Shown: positions 38,039-47,511, counted from the stretch's first letter. The stretch: 64,000 nucleotides of DNA from Cryptosporangium phraense (GCF_006912135.1 NZ_VIRS01000003.1:1-64000), one strand, 5' to 3'. The notes: a model not told the origin generated them from the sequence alone. A program made the numbers and translations.

Positions 38039-39109
38039 ATGACGTCCACCATGCTTTCGCCCGTGACCGGACCGTCCGCCTGGCGCGGTGACGAGTTGGC
38101 CACCAACCGGACCTGGATCTACCACCTGAGCGACGCGGAAATCGCGGAGCTGGAGGCCGTAGGCCGGAAGTTCGTGAGCGACGACCCGGACCTGCGCACG
38201 GTCACCGCCGAGGATTACCCGCTCCCGGTGTGCGCGCAGGCGATCGAGCAGTGGGCCTACGACATGTCCCGCGGCCGCGGGTTCGTGCTCATCCGGGGCC
38301 TGCACACCGAGATGTACTCGGACGCGCTGTCCGGGGCCATTTTCTACCTCACCGGTCTGCACCTCGGCGCCCCGATGTACCAGGGCTCGATGTCCGACCT
38401 GATCGACCACGTCGTGGCCACGTCGGACAAGTCGATCGACGACCCGACCGCGAAGTCGGCGCGGATCCGCGACAAGCTGGTCTTCCACTCCGACAGCTCG
38501 GACGCGGTGGCGCTGTTCTGCCTGCGCCCGGCCAAGGAGGGTGGCGCGTCCAGCCTGGTCTCGGGTGCGCAGATCTTCAACGAGATCCTGGCCCGCCGTC
38601 CCGACCTGGCTCCGCTGCTGCTCGAGCCGGTCCACTACGACTGGAAGCGCCAGGACGACGGCGCCCCGGCCAACACCTACGCGACGCCGATCGTCAGCAT
38701 CGTCGACGGGGTCTGCAGCATCTACGCGGGCTCGACGTACATCTTCACCGGCCAGAACTACCCCGAGGTGCCGCGTCTGACCGACGCGCAGGTCGAGGTG
38801 ATCAAGCTGTTCGACGAGATCACGTACGAGCCCGGGATGGCGCTGGACATGGACTTCCAGCCCGGTGACATCCAGTGGGTCTCGAACTATGCCGCGCTGC
38901 ATTCGCGGACCGAGTTCACCGACTACCCGGAGTGGCAGCGCCGCCGGCACCTGCTGCGGCTCTGGCTCAAGCGGGACACCGACCGTCCGCTGGTGCCGAA
39001 CTTCGGCAAGCCGGTGCTGGCGCGGGGCGAACTCCGCGACGCCGGCCGCGAGGTCCCCGACCTGGGCCAGTTCTCGGTGAAGACCGCGGTGATTCCCCGC
39101 CTGATCTGA
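38039..39109 (+). CDS. TauD/TfdA-type Fe(II)/2-oxoglutarate oxygenase
   Basis: 356 residues. The metal triad is His and Asp of VFHSDSSDAVAL and the distal His of ALHSRTEF; the 2-oxoglutarate Arg is in RRRHLLRLWLK. Length and layout fit the clavaminate synthase-like branch of the TauD family. The substrate is unknown. SD GGGAG lies upstream of the ATG; the promoter must lie within the first codons of the divergent acyltransferase gene. Confidence 0.85.
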   Translation: MTSTMLSPVTGPSAWRGDELATNRTWIYHLSDAEIAELEAVGRKFVSDDPDLRTVTAEDYPLPVCAQAIEQWAYDMSRGRGFVLIRGLHTEMYSDALSGAIFYLTGLHLGAPMYQGSMSDLIDHVVATSDKSIDDPTAKSARIRDKLVFHSDSSDAVALFCLRPAKEGGASSLVSGAQIFNEILARRPDLAPLLLEPVHYDWKRQDDGAPANTYATPIVSIVDGVCSIYAGSTYIFTGQNYPEVPRLTDAQVEVIKLFDEITYEPGMALDMDFQPGDIQWVSNYAALHSRTEFTDYPEWQRRRHLLRLWLKRDTDRPLVPNFGKPVLARGELRDAGREVPDLGQFSVKTAVIPRLI

Positions 39110-39119
39110 CGCTCTCCGA

Positions 39120-39147
39120 CCCGGCCGGCCGGGGTCCGCCGGCCGGG
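39120..39147. terminator. Bidirectional hairpin terminator
   Basis: CCCGGCCGGC-N8-GCCGGCCGGG, a perfect 10-bp stem, lies between the stops of the oxygenase and the convergent ABC permease. Confidence 0.6.
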
Positions 39148-39154
39148 CCGTAGC

Positions 39155-39955
39155 TCACTTCGTGCCGGTCAGCGCGATTCCCTCCACGAACTGGCGTTGC
39201 ATCAGCACGAACACCACGATCACCGGCAGCGAGGCCAGCAACGACCCCGCCATCAGCACCGGATAGTCGGTCAGGAACTGCCCCTGCATCGAGGCCAACC
39301 CGGCCGACAGCGTCATCTTCTCCGGGTCGTTGTTCACCACCAACGGCCAGAAGAAATCGTTCCACGACCAGATCGTCGTCAAAATACCGAGCGCCACCAT
39401 CCCCGGGCGAGCCAGCGGCACCATCACCGACCACCAGATCCGCAGCGGGTTCGCGCCGTCGAGGCGCGCGGCCTCGTCGAGCTCGACCGGCAGCCCCAGG
39501 AAGAACTGACGCAACAGGAACGTCCCGAACGCGCTGAACAACCCGGGCACGATCAGCGCCGGCAGACTGTTCAGCCAGCCCAGATCCGCGATGATCTGGT
39601 ACTGCGGAATGATGAACAGCTGCGGCGGCACCATCAGCACGGACAGGAACAGCCCGAACAGGAACGTCCGCCCGGGGAACCGCAGCCGCGCGAACGCGTA
39701 CGCGGCCAGCGAGCACAGCAGCACCTGACCGATCGTCCGGGCGGCGGTCATCAGCACCGTGTTCACGAACTGCTGCCCGAACGGAATCAGTTCGAACACC
39801 CGGCTGTAGTTGGCCCAGCGCCAGTCCGGCACGATCGTCGGCGGCACCCGGGCGGTGTGCTCGAGCGTTTTCAGCGACGTCAGCACCTGCCACACGAACG
39901 GCGCGATCATGCCCAGCGCGCCGATCACCAGAAAGAAATGGATCTTCTTAGTCAT
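39155..39955 (-). CDS. Sugar ABC transporter permease (MalG type)
   Basis: 266 residues, six transmembrane helices. The EAA loop EAARLDGANPLRIWWSVMVPLARPGM is the contact with the ATPase. It forms the channel with the upstream MalF-type partner, overlapping it by 8 bases. No ATPase gene is present; CUT1 systems often share one MsiK-like ATPase encoded elsewhere. Confidence 0.92.
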   Translation of the reverse strand: MTKKIHFFLVIGALGMIAPFVWQVLTSLKTLEHTARVPPTIVPDWRWANYSRVFELIPFGQQFVNTVLMTAARTIGQVLLCSLAAYAFARLRFPGRTFLFGLFLSVLMVPPQLFIIPQYQIIADLGWLNSLPALIVPGLFSAFGTFLLRQFFLGLPVELDEAARLDGANPLRIWWSVMVPLARPGMVALGILTTIWSWNDFFWPLVVNNDPEKMTLSAGLASMQGQFLTDYPVLMAGSLLASLPVIVVFVLMQRQFVEGIALTGTK

Positions 39956-40904
39956 ACGTGACCCACCGCTTCTGCATCCGGAACTGCACCGCGGTCAGCC
40001 CGACGATGAGCACCAGCAGCATCATTGCGATCGCCGCGCCGTAGCCCTTGTCGTTCTGCTGAAACGCCTGTGCGTAGAACAGGTAGACGATCGTCTCCAT
40101 GCTGTCGAACGCCGGATTCGCCCGGGACGCCGTGTTCGAGCCCCCGGCGATCACGTAGACCAGGTCGAACAGCTGCAACGACCCGATCACCGACACGACC
40201 GACACGAAGAAGATCGTCGGAGAGAGCAGCGGCACCGTGATCCGGAAGAACTGCTGGATCGGCCCGGCCCCGTCGATCTCCGCGGCCTCGTAGTACTGCC
40301 GCGGGATCCCCTTCACCCCGGCGATGAAGATGACCAGGTTGTACCCCAGCCCGGTCCAGATCCCGACGATCACCAGCGCGATCAGCGCGGTCCGGCTGTC
40401 GGCGACCCAGTGCGGACCCTCGATCCCGACCAGCGAGAGCAGATAGTTCAGGATTCCGAAGTCACCGTTGTAGACCCAGCGCCAGATCATCGCGATCGCG
40501 ACCGGCGTCGTCACGACCGGCAGGAAGAAGATCGTCCGGTAGACCGCGACCCCGCGCAGGCCGGGCCGGCTCAGCAGCGCGGCGAACACCACCGCGATCG
40601 GCACGCCGAGCAGCCCGAGCACCGTGTACAGGATCGTGTTCAGCGTCGCCCGGCCGAACTCGCCGTCGCTGAACAGCTCCCGGTAGTTGTTCAGGCCGGT
40701 CCAGGTGGCCGGCCCGCCGAACGGCCCGGTCTCGGTGAAAGACAGGTACGCGGTCTGCAGCACCGGCCAGAGGTAGAACACGAGCAGGCCGAGCCCGGTG
40801 GGCGCGATCAGCGCGTATCCCCACAGCGCCTCACTCCACCGGATCCGGTCCCGCCGCCGAGGCCGCGGCGGCGCCGCGACCTCGACCCTCTCGAGCACCG
40901 CCAT
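39948..40904 (-). CDS. Sugar ABC transporter permease (MalF/UgpA type)
   Basis: 318 residues with a cytoplasmic N-terminus and six helices (WGYALIAPTGLGLLVFYLWPVL first). The EAA loop is EAAEIDGAGPIQQFFRITVPLLSP. The ATG abuts the binding-protein TAG. It is the second gene of a three-gene CUT1 importer. Confidence 0.92.
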   Translation of the reverse strand: MAVLERVEVAAPPRPRRRDRIRWSEALWGYALIAPTGLGLLVFYLWPVLQTAYLSFTETGPFGGPATWTGLNNYRELFSDGEFGRATLNTILYTVLGLLGVPIAVVFAALLSRPGLRGVAVYRTIFFLPVVTTPVAIAMIWRWVYNGDFGILNYLLSLVGIEGPHWVADSRTALIALVIVGIWTGLGYNLVIFIAGVKGIPRQYYEAAEIDGAGPIQQFFRITVPLLSPTIFFVSVVSVIGSLQLFDLVYVIAGGSNTASRANPAFDSMETIVYLFYAQAFQQNDKGYGAAIAMMLLVLIVGLTAVQFRMQKRWVTYD

Positions 40905-42164
40905 CTACTTCTCGTCCGCGAGCGCGCCGTCCATGGCCGACGCGAGCTGCTTGGCCGCGGTCGCGACGTCGGTCTGCCCGTTCCAGGCCGGCGTCAGGTA
41001 CTTGGTCTCCAGCTCCTGCCAGGCGGCCGTGTTCCGGGAGACCGGGTACGGCACCGCGTAGTCGAGCTGGTCCAGGAACGCCTGCAGGTGGAACTCCGGG
41101 TGCGACTTCACCCAGGCGTCCTGCGTCCCGTTGTACGCGGGCAGAACCCCCGCGGACTGCGCGAGGAGCTCGGCCGCCTCCTTACTACCCAGGTACTGGA
41201 CGAATTGGGAAGCGGCCGACGGGTGGGCGGTCTTGGCCGAGATCACGTTGGCCAGCCCGTGGATGATCGTGGCCCGCTTCTTGCCCTGCGGCAGCACCGC
41301 CACGTCCACGCGCGACTTGGTGTACCCGTTCGTCGAGAACTCGGCCGCGTCCCAGGAGCCGCCGTAGTACATCGCGAGCTTGCCCGACTCGAACAGGTTG
41401 ATCGGCTGGGTGTCGGTCATCGTCTTGAGGTCGGGGGAGGCGCCGCTCTTGATCAGGTCGGTCCAGAACGTCAGGCCCTCGATCGTCGCCGGGTCGGCGT
41501 AGCCCGACTTCTTGCCGTCGTCGGAGATGACGTGGCCGCCGGCCTGGTAGATCGTGTTGTACTGGTACTCCTGGAACGAGGTCAGCTCGGAGCCGATCGC
41601 GTAGACGCCCTTGGCCTTGTTCGTCAGCTTCTTCGCCGCGGCCTTGAACGTGTCCCAGGTCCAGGTGTCGTCCGGGTACTTGACGCCGGCCGCGTCGAAC
41701 AGCGTCTTGTTGTACCAGAGCCCGACCGTGTCGAAGTCCTTCGGGATCCCGTAGGTCTTGCCGTCGACCGTGTACAGGTCGACGAGCGACTTCGGGTAGT
41801 TGCTGAGGTCGGTGCCGTCGTCGAGCGGCTTCAGCACGCCGTTCGTCGCGTAGAGCTGGAAGTTCGGGCCGTTCATCCAGAAGACGTCGGGCGCGGCGCC
41901 ACCGCTGGCCGCGGCCTTGAGCTTCGTCCAGTACGTCTCCCACGGCGTGGCTTGGACGTTCACCGTGATATTCGGGTGGCTCTGGTGGAAGTCGGCCGCG
42001 AGCTTCTCCATCGCCGGGACCTGGTTCTTGTCCCAGACCGCATACGAGAGCGTGGCCTTCGCGTTCGGGTCGTCGTCCGATTTCGACCCACCGCACGCGG
42101 TGCTAGCAGCGAGGACGGCGGCGATGCCGACCAGGGCGACGCTGGTGCGTCGTAACCATGACAT
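40905..42164 (-). CDS. Sugar ABC transporter substrate-binding lipoprotein
   Basis: 419 residues. A signal peptide ends in a lipobox-like AASTAC, with Cys as the lipidated residue near position 25. The bilobal SBP fold shows ITVNVQATPWETYWTKLKAAASGGAAPDVFWMN and YGIPKDFDTVGLWYNKTLFDAAG. The sugar is unknown; the divergent dehydrogenase and kinase suggest an unusual sugar or inositol-like polyol. Codon 4 is TTA. A palindromic TGGA-C-TCCA (42207-42215) lies in the upstream gap. Confidence 0.92.
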   Translation of the reverse strand: MSWLRRTSVALVGIAAVLAASTACGGSKSDDDPNAKATLSYAVWDKNQVPAMEKLAADFHQSHPNITVNVQATPWETYWTKLKAAASGGAAPDVFWMNGPNFQLYATNGVLKPLDDGTDLSNYPKSLVDLYTVDGKTYGIPKDFDTVGLWYNKTLFDAAGVKYPDDTWTWDTFKAAAKKLTNKAKGVYAIGSELTSFQEYQYNTIYQAGGHVISDDGKKSGYADPATIEGLTFWTDLIKSGASPDLKTMTDTQPINLFESGKLAMYYGGSWDAAEFSTNGYTKSRVDVAVLPQGKKRATIIHGLANVISAKTAHPSAASQFVQYLGSKEAAELLAQSAGVLPAYNGTQDAWVKSHPEFHLQAFLDQLDYAVPYPVSRNTAAWQELETKYLTPAWNGQTDVATAAKQLASAMDGALADEK

Positions 42165-42226
42165 GGGGAGTCCTTCCAATGCCTGGCCTTGGATTGGGAC
42201 TAATAATGGACTCCAGGGAAATTCTG

Positions 42227-43651
42227 TCAAGCGTTGGCGAACATCCGGGCCCCGACGTGATCGACCGCCAGCTTGATCGCACCCAGCGCAACGCTCTCCT
42301 CGCCGAGCGCCGACGCCAGCACCTCGGGCGTCCGGATGCAGTGTTTGTCGAGTTCCTTGCGCAGCGGGTCGAGCAGGACGTCGGCCGACCGGGAGAAGCC
42401 GCCACCGAGCACGACCATCTGCGGGTCCAGGGTGAGGACCAGCGCGGCCGTACCGACCGCGAGGTCGCGCACGTAGCGGCGGACCGCGCCGAGCGCGGAC
42501 CGGTCGCCGCCGCGGGCCGCCGCGAACAGCGCGGCCGGCTCGCGGCCCGCGAGGTGCTCCTGGGCGCGGATCCAACCGGCCTGCGGGAGCGCGCCGATCT
42601 CGCCGGCCGCGCCGCCGAACCCCCGGTGGACGGTGCCGCCCAGCACCAGGCCCAGGCCGGTGCGCAGGCCGGCCAGCAGGTAGACGAAGTCGGCCGCGTA
42701 GCGGGCGACCCCGAGCCACTGCTCGGCCAGCGCGGCCAGCCGGCTGTCGTTGTCGACCAGCGCCGGTACGCCGAACCGGGCGCCGAAGTGGTCGGCCAGC
42801 TGCACGCCGGTCCACTCCGGGATCGCGACCGAGAGCACGACCCGGCCGGAGGGGTCGACGAGCCCGCTGCTGGCGACCCCGACCGCCCAGAGCACGGGCC
42901 CCCCGCCCACGCCGGGGCCGAAGGGCCCGAAGCTCGCCCCGCCGCCGCTCGCCACCCGGTCGGCCGACCCGCTGCCGTTCGCCCGACCGCCGGCCGCTCC
43001 CTCGCCGGACGACCCCCCGTCGGCCGACCCGGGTCCGGCCGTTTCCGGCTCATCCGCGGTCGGTCCCGACAGGTCGAGGCGCGGGTCGGATCCGGCCGCG
43101 GTGCGACGCGCACCGGATCCGCCTGCGCGGCGGCCCGCACCGGCTCCGGCGGTGTTGCGTCCGGTGCCGGGCGCGGCTGCACCATGGCCGGTCGGCGTGC
43201 GGCGGCCCGCGTCGGGTTCGTGCGTGCCGACCCCGGCCGCGCGCAGGGCTTCGTCCGCGACCGCGTCGGCGGCGGCCAGGCGCTCGGCCCGGCCCGCCTC
43301 CGGCGCGACTTCGGCCTCGGCGCGGCCGAGGACGGTCCCGTCCAGGTCGGTGACCAGCGCGCGAACCCGATGACCGCCGATGTCGACGCCGAGCGCCGCG
43401 CCGGCGTCGCCGCGGAACCGGTACCGGCGGGCCGGCCGCCCCATGGCTCCGGCGACCGGCGGCACCTCGGCCGCCCACCCCTGCTCGACCAGCGCTCCGA
43501 CGACGTCCTCGGTGGACGCCCGGGAGAGGCCGGTGCGGGCGGCCAGCTCGGTCAGCGTGGCCGGATCCCCGGTCCGCAGAGCCCGTACCATCGCCTGGGT
43601 GTTGAGCTGACGCAGCCGCGACAGGTCCCCACCGGCGATCTCGTCCGCCAT
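42227..43651 (-). CDS. ROK-family transcriptional repressor with large low-complexity insert
   Basis: 474 residues from ATG 43651, SD GGAGGA. An N-terminal winged helix (RQLNTQAMVRALRTGDPATLTELAARTGLSRASTEDVVG) is followed by the ROK domain (GVDIGGHRVRALVTDLDG). Between residues ~142 and 252 lies a ~110-residue Gly/Ala/Ser/Arg-rich insert, not seen in normal ROK proteins. The zinc motif CxCGxxGC of ROK kinases is absent, as fits a pure regulator. It should sense the sugar or phosphosugar of the neighbouring importer and control both directions. Confidence 0.87.
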   Translation of the reverse strand: MADEIAGGDLSRLRQLNTQAMVRALRTGDPATLTELAARTGLSRASTEDVVGALVEQGWAAEVPPVAGAMGRPARRYRFRGDAGAALGVDIGGHRVRALVTDLDGTVLGRAEAEVAPEAGRAERLAAADAVADEALRAAGVGTHEPDAGRRTPTGHGAAAPGTGRNTAGAGAGRRAGGSGARRTAAGSDPRLDLSGPTADEPETAGPGSADGGSSGEGAAGGRANGSGSADRVASGGGASFGPFGPGVGGGPVLWAVGVASSGLVDPSGRVVLSVAIPEWTGVQLADHFGARFGVPALVDNDSRLAALAEQWLGVARYAADFVYLLAGLRTGLGLVLGGTVHRGFGGAAGEIGALPQAGWIRAQEHLAGREPAALFAAARGGDRSALGAVRRYVRDLAVGTAALVLTLDPQMVVLGGGFSRSADVLLDPLRKELDKHCIRTPEVLASALGEESVALGAIKLAVDHVGARMFANA

Positions 43652-43688
43652 CGGTCCTCCTTGACCTACCGTCGCCATCGAGCTACTA

Positions 43689-43702
43689 ATCCTGGAGAGG
43701 AT
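43689..43702. promoter_or_regulatory. Candidate ROK operator
   Basis: ATCCT-GGAG-AGGAT, a perfect palindrome in the 66-base gap between the divergent ROK repressor and dehydrogenase genes. CCTGGAG also occurs on the opposite strand before the binding-protein gene (42211-42217), consistent with one regulator for both. Confidence 0.5.
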
Positions 43703-43717
43703 AGAAAGTAGGGCTTC

Positions 43718-44953
43718 GTGGACCAAGTCAGTTTAGTCGTGGTCGGTGCCGGCCTCCGCGGCCAGGGTTACGCCGAACGCGCGGTGACCAGCGGTGGAGC
43801 GAAGATCGTCGCGGTCGCCGAACCCGACCCGGGGCGCCGGGAGCGGTTCGCCGCCCGCTACGGAGTCGAGCACACGTTCGCCGACTGGCGCGAGCTGGTC
43901 GCCGCCGGGCGCCTGGCCGACGCGGCGATCGTCGCCACGCCCGACCAGGTGCACACCGGCCCGGTGATCGCGTTGGCCGACCTCGGCTATCACCTGCTGG
44001 CCGAGAAGCCGCTGGCCCCGACCGAGGACGACGGCGAGCGCATCCAGGAGGCGATCGACCGCAACCGGGTGCTGTTCGTGCTGTGCCACGTCCTGCGCTA
44101 CACGCCCTACACGCACGCGCTGAAGCAGCTGCTGGACGCCGGGCGCATCGGCGAGGTCGTGAGCGTCCAGCACCTGGAGCCGGTCGGGTGGTGGCATCAG
44201 GCCCACTCGTTCGTCCGGGGGGAATGGAGCAACAGCAAGACGTCGTCGCCGATGTTGCTGGCCAAGGCCTGCCACGACCTCGACTGGCTGCTCTACCTGA
44301 TGGGCCGGCCGGTCCGCCGGGTCAGTTCGTTCGGGCGCCTGACGCATTTCCGGGCATCGTCCCGGCCGGCTGAGGCCGCCGACCGTTGTCTGGACTGCCC
44401 GCTGCAGGACACCTGCGCATACTCGGCGACCCGGCTGTACTTCGACTGCCTGGGTGATCCCGACCGCGAGTTCTGGCCCCTGTCGGCAGTGACGTCGGAC
44501 CACACCGTGGAGGGCGTGACCGAGGCGCTGCGGACCGGCCCGTACGGGCGCTGCGTGTACGACAGCGACAACGACGTCGTCGACCACCAGGTGGTGTCGC
44601 TGGAGTTCGCGGACGGCGCGACCGGGTCGTTCACGATGACCGCGTTCACCCCGTTCGAGCTGCGCAAGACCCGATTGTTCGGCACCCAGGGGTACATCGA
44701 CGGCGACGGCGTCACGCTGCGCGTCGTCGACTTCCGGACCGGCGCGGAGGAGACGGTCGTGACCGCGGAGACGTCGCTGTCGGCCGATCACACCGACGGC
44801 GACCACGAGCTCGTCGACCGGTTCCTCGCCGCGGTCGCCTCCGGCGACCGGTCCGGGCTCGACTCGGACGCGGCGAGCGCGCTGGCCGGCCACCGCGTGG
44901 TGTGGGCCGCCGAGCGCGCCCGGCTCTCCGGCACGGTCGTCGAGCTCCGGTGA
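43718..44953 (+). CDS. Gfo/Idh/MocA-family NAD(P)-dependent dehydrogenase
   Basis: 411 residues from GTG 43718. The Rossmann motif is VVVGAGLRGQGYAERA, the conserved EKP is LLAEKPLAPTEDD, and the C-terminal beta-sheet domain is complete. A Cys cluster RCLDCPLQDTCAYSA around residue 225 is typical of this subgroup and could bind metal. It probably oxidises the sugar or cyclitol brought in by the divergent importer. It overlaps the kinase start by GTGA. Confidence 0.88.
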   Translation: MDQVSLVVVGAGLRGQGYAERAVTSGGAKIVAVAEPDPGRRERFAARYGVEHTFADWRELVAAGRLADAAIVATPDQVHTGPVIALADLGYHLLAEKPLAPTEDDGERIQEAIDRNRVLFVLCHVLRYTPYTHALKQLLDAGRIGEVVSVQHLEPVGWWHQAHSFVRGEWSNSKTSSPMLLAKACHDLDWLLYLMGRPVRRVSSFGRLTHFRASSRPAEAADRCLDCPLQDTCAYSATRLYFDCLGDPDREFWPLSAVTSDHTVEGVTEALRTGPYGRCVYDSDNDVVDHQVVSLEFADGATGSFTMTAFTPFELRKTRLFGTQGYIDGDGVTLRVVDFRTGAEETVVTAETSLSADHTDGDHELVDRFLAAVASGDRSGLDSDAASALAGHRVVWAAERARLSGTVVELR

Positions 44954-46062
44954 GACCCGAGGTGGTGCTGGCCGCCGACCTCGGCGGCACGTCCCTCAAA
45001 TACGCCATTGCGGACGCTACGGGGGCTTTCGTCGGTCCGGGCGCCGACGGGGCGGGAGCGTGCCCGACCGGCCGGGAGCGCGGGACCGAGGCCGTCGTCG
45101 AGACGCTCCTCGCGGTGCTGGAGTCGCTGCGCGACCGGGCGACGGCGGCCGGGAGGGTGCCGGTCGCGGTCGGCGTCGCGGTGCCGGGCCTGGTGGACGA
45201 GGAGGCCGGGATCGCCCGGCACTCGGTCAACCTGGGCTGGCGCGACCTGCCGCTGCGCGACCGGATCGAGGAGCGGCTGGGGCTGCCGGTCGCGCTGGCC
45301 AACGACGTGCGGGCCGGTGGGCTCGCCGAGGCGGAGCTGGCCGGGCTGGACGACGTGCTGTTCGTGCCGGTCGGGACGGGGATCGCGGCCGCGCAGGTGC
45401 GGAATGGCCGGGTCGAGGCGGGAGCGCACGGGGCGGCCGGGGAGCTGGGCCACGTGCTGGTCCGTTCTGGGGGTCGGCTTTGCGCGTGCGGGCGCCGAGG
45501 TTGCCTGGAAGCAGAGGCCGCGGCCGCTGCCATCGAGGCCCGGTACGCCGAGGTGCTCGCCGCCCCCGAGCCCGGCTCCCCGCTCAGCGGGCGCCCGGCC
45601 GCCGACGGAGCGCCGGTGGGCGGGGGTGCGGTCGGTGGGGTGCCGGTGGGTGGGGCGCCGGTCGGCGGAGCGGCGGTGAATGGGGCGCCGGTCCGCGGGG
45701 CTGCGGGAGCCTTGGGGCGGCCGGTCGTCACGGCGGCGGAGATCGCTCGGCGGGCGGCGGCCGGGGAGCCGCGGGCCGTGGCGGTCTGGCAGCGGGCGGT
45801 GGAGGCCCTGGCTGACGGGCTCAGCATCGCGTCCGCCGTGCTCGATCCGGACGTCATCGTGATCGGCGGAGGCCTCGCCCAGGCCGGCCGGACCCTCTTC
45901 GTGCCGCTGGAAGCGGCACTCGCCGAACGCGCCACGTTCCTCCCACGCCCCCGTATCCTCCCGGCCGCCCTCGGCGACCGAGCCGGCTGCGCCGGCGCCA
46001 CCCTCCTAGCCCGAGCCGCCAGCACCCACCCCACCAGCACCCGGACCCCCGGCAGCCGGTAG
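44950..46062 (+). CDS. ROK-family sugar kinase with pentapeptide-repeat insert
   Basis: 370 residues from GTG 44950. The ATP motif LAADLGGTSLKYAIAD, catalytic Asp in ALANDVRAG, GTGIAAAQV and the zinc motif CACGRRGCLE are all present, so the enzyme should be active (glucokinase-like, sugar 6-kinase). Near residues 220-250 a run of GAPVG-type pentapeptides is inserted. It is co-transcribed with the dehydrogenase. Confidence 0.88.
   Translation: MRPEVVLAADLGGTSLKYAIADATGAFVGPGADGAGACPTGRERGTEAVVETLLAVLESLRDRATAAGRVPVAVGVAVPGLVDEEAGIARHSVNLGWRDLPLRDRIEERLGLPVALANDVRAGGLAEAELAGLDDVLFVPVGTGIAAAQVRNGRVEAGAHGAAGELGHVLVRSGGRLCACGRRGCLEAEAAAAAIEARYAEVLAAPEPGSPLSGRPAADGAPVGGGAVGGVPVGGAPVGGAAVNGAPVRGAAGALGRPVVTAAEIARRAAAGEPRAVAVWQRAVEALADGLSIASAVLDPDVIVIGGGLAQAGRTLFVPLEAALAERATFLPRPRILPAALGDRAGCAGATLLARAASTHPTSTRTPGSR
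45607..45696 (+). repeat. Six 15-bp in-frame tandem repeats in the ROK kinase
   Basis: Six units encoding GAPVG, GGAVG, GVPVG, GAPVG, GAAVN and GAPVR, each 15 bases, so the frame is preserved. They form a flexible loop in the kinase. Confidence 0.85.
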
Positions 46063-46700
46063 CCCCGCACCCGGCCAGCAGTACCCGGCCCTCGACCCGC
46101 CGTCGTTCGGGGCCCCGCCCTGCCGTCGCTCGCCCTGGGCCTCGGGCCTCTGGCCTCGGGCCTCCGGCGCCCGGTCTGCGGTACCCGGCGCCCGGCCTGC
46201 GGCACCGGCCCGCGGCATCCGGCCTCCGCCGCCGGGCACCCGCCTCCGGCCTCGGGCATCCGGCCTCCGGCACCCGGACCGCCAGCGTCCGGCCGCCGGC
46301 CGCCGGCCTCCGGCCCCGGGTCGCCAGCACCCGGCCTCAGGCGCCCGGCCCCAGCCCGCCGACACTCGCCCCGCCAGCACTCGGCCCCGTTCTGCCGTCG
46401 CTCGCCCTGGCCCTCCGGCAACTGGGCCCCGGCGCTGGCCCGGCCCGCTGGCAGCGGCCTCGGCCCGGTCGGCACCCGGGGCCAGGGCTGTCGCAGCGCC
46501 CGGCCCCGGCCGCTGGCACCCGGCTCCGGATCGCCGGCCTCCGGCCCCGGGCCGGAGGCCGGTGGGCGCCCGCGCCGGTGGGCGCCCGCGCCGGCAGGCA
46601 CCCGGGCCGGCAGGCACCCGCGGCGGCAGGCACCCGCGGCGGTGGGCATCCGCGCCGGCAGGACAGGGCGGGGCGGCAGGACAGGGCGGGGCGGCGGGTG
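46063..46700. repeat. 638-base repeat-rich gap with a 16-bp array
   Basis: No gene is supported. The stretch is built of degenerate CCGGCxCCCGG-like words and one clear array of six 16-base units at 46559-46654 (for example CCGGCAGGCACCCGCG), followed by two 18-base units with GGACAGGGCGGGG. Long open frames run through it on both strands, but they are Pro/Arg/Ala low-complexity without any domain. Confidence 0.65.
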
Positions 46701-47477
46701 CTACTCCGGGGGTAGGCCGCCGCGCCAGCCGAGGGCTCGGCTGATCCGGTCAGCGGTCTCGGCCACTCGCGCCCCGTACCCGTGCCGGACGTCCGGCGTC
46801 AGCCGGTGGATCGGCCCGCACACCGAGATCGACCCGACGACCTGACCGTCCAGGTCGAAGATCGGCGCCGCCACCGACCCGGCCCCGGGTTGCCGCTCCC
46901 CGCCGGAGTCGGCGACCCCGACCCTCCGCGTCTCCACCAGCAGCCCACGCAACCGCTCCGGGTCGACGGTGGTGGCCGACGTCAGGGTCGGGAGCTCGCC
47001 GTGCAGCACGGCCTCCCGTTCGTCGGGTGGCAGGAACGCCAGGATCGCCCGGCCCGAGCCGCCGGCGTGCAGCGGGAAGCGCCGTCCGAGCTCGACGGTC
47101 ATGTTGATCTCGTGCGTGCTGACGACCTGGTCGAGATAGACGCGCCCGCGGTGCACGCGCGCGGACAGCGTCGTCGTCTCGCCGGTCGTGGTCTGGAGCT
47201 CGCGTAGCAGCGGCAGCGACACCCGGCGCAGCTTCGAGTCGCGCAGCGCTCGGGCGCCGATCGCGGCCGCCGCCGGTCCGAGCTGGTATGTGCGCGAGGT
47301 CGCGTCGATCGTCAGCATGCCCCGGTCGACCAGCGAGCGCATGATCCGGTGCACGACCGCCTTGCTAAGGTCGAGCTCCCGGGCCATCGCCGAGACCCCC
47401 CACGACTGCGGCCCGTCGACGAACCGGAGCAGGACGTCGGCGACCCGGCCGGCGCCCTCCGTACCGTCGCTGACCAT
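46701..47477 (-). CDS. IclR-family regulator
   Basis: 258 residues from ATG 47477, SD AAGGAG. The winged helix contains WGVSAMARELDLSKAVVHRIMRSLVDRGML and the effector domain shows GSGRAILAFLPPDER and VVGSISVCGPIHRL. It is divergent from pxpA, with two GTTCC palindromes between them, so it probably controls pxpA and itself. Confidence 0.86.
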   Translation of the reverse strand: MVSDGTEGAGRVADVLLRFVDGPQSWGVSAMARELDLSKAVVHRIMRSLVDRGMLTIDATSRTYQLGPAAAAIGARALRDSKLRRVSLPLLRELQTTTGETTTLSARVHRGRVYLDQVVSTHEINMTVELGRRFPLHAGGSGRAILAFLPPDEREAVLHGELPTLTSATTVDPERLRGLLVETRRVGVADSGGERQPGAGSVAAPIFDLDGQVVGSISVCGPIHRLTPDVRHGYGARVAETADRISRALGWRGGLPPE

Positions 47478-47511
47478 CGGTCTCCTTCCGGTCTTTGCGC
47501 TGACGTTACCC

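Noticed and set aside
46006-46649. Minus-strand frames in the repeat gap
   Set aside because: Low-complexity Pro/Arg/Gly/Ala without start signals; the repeats themselves create the open frames.
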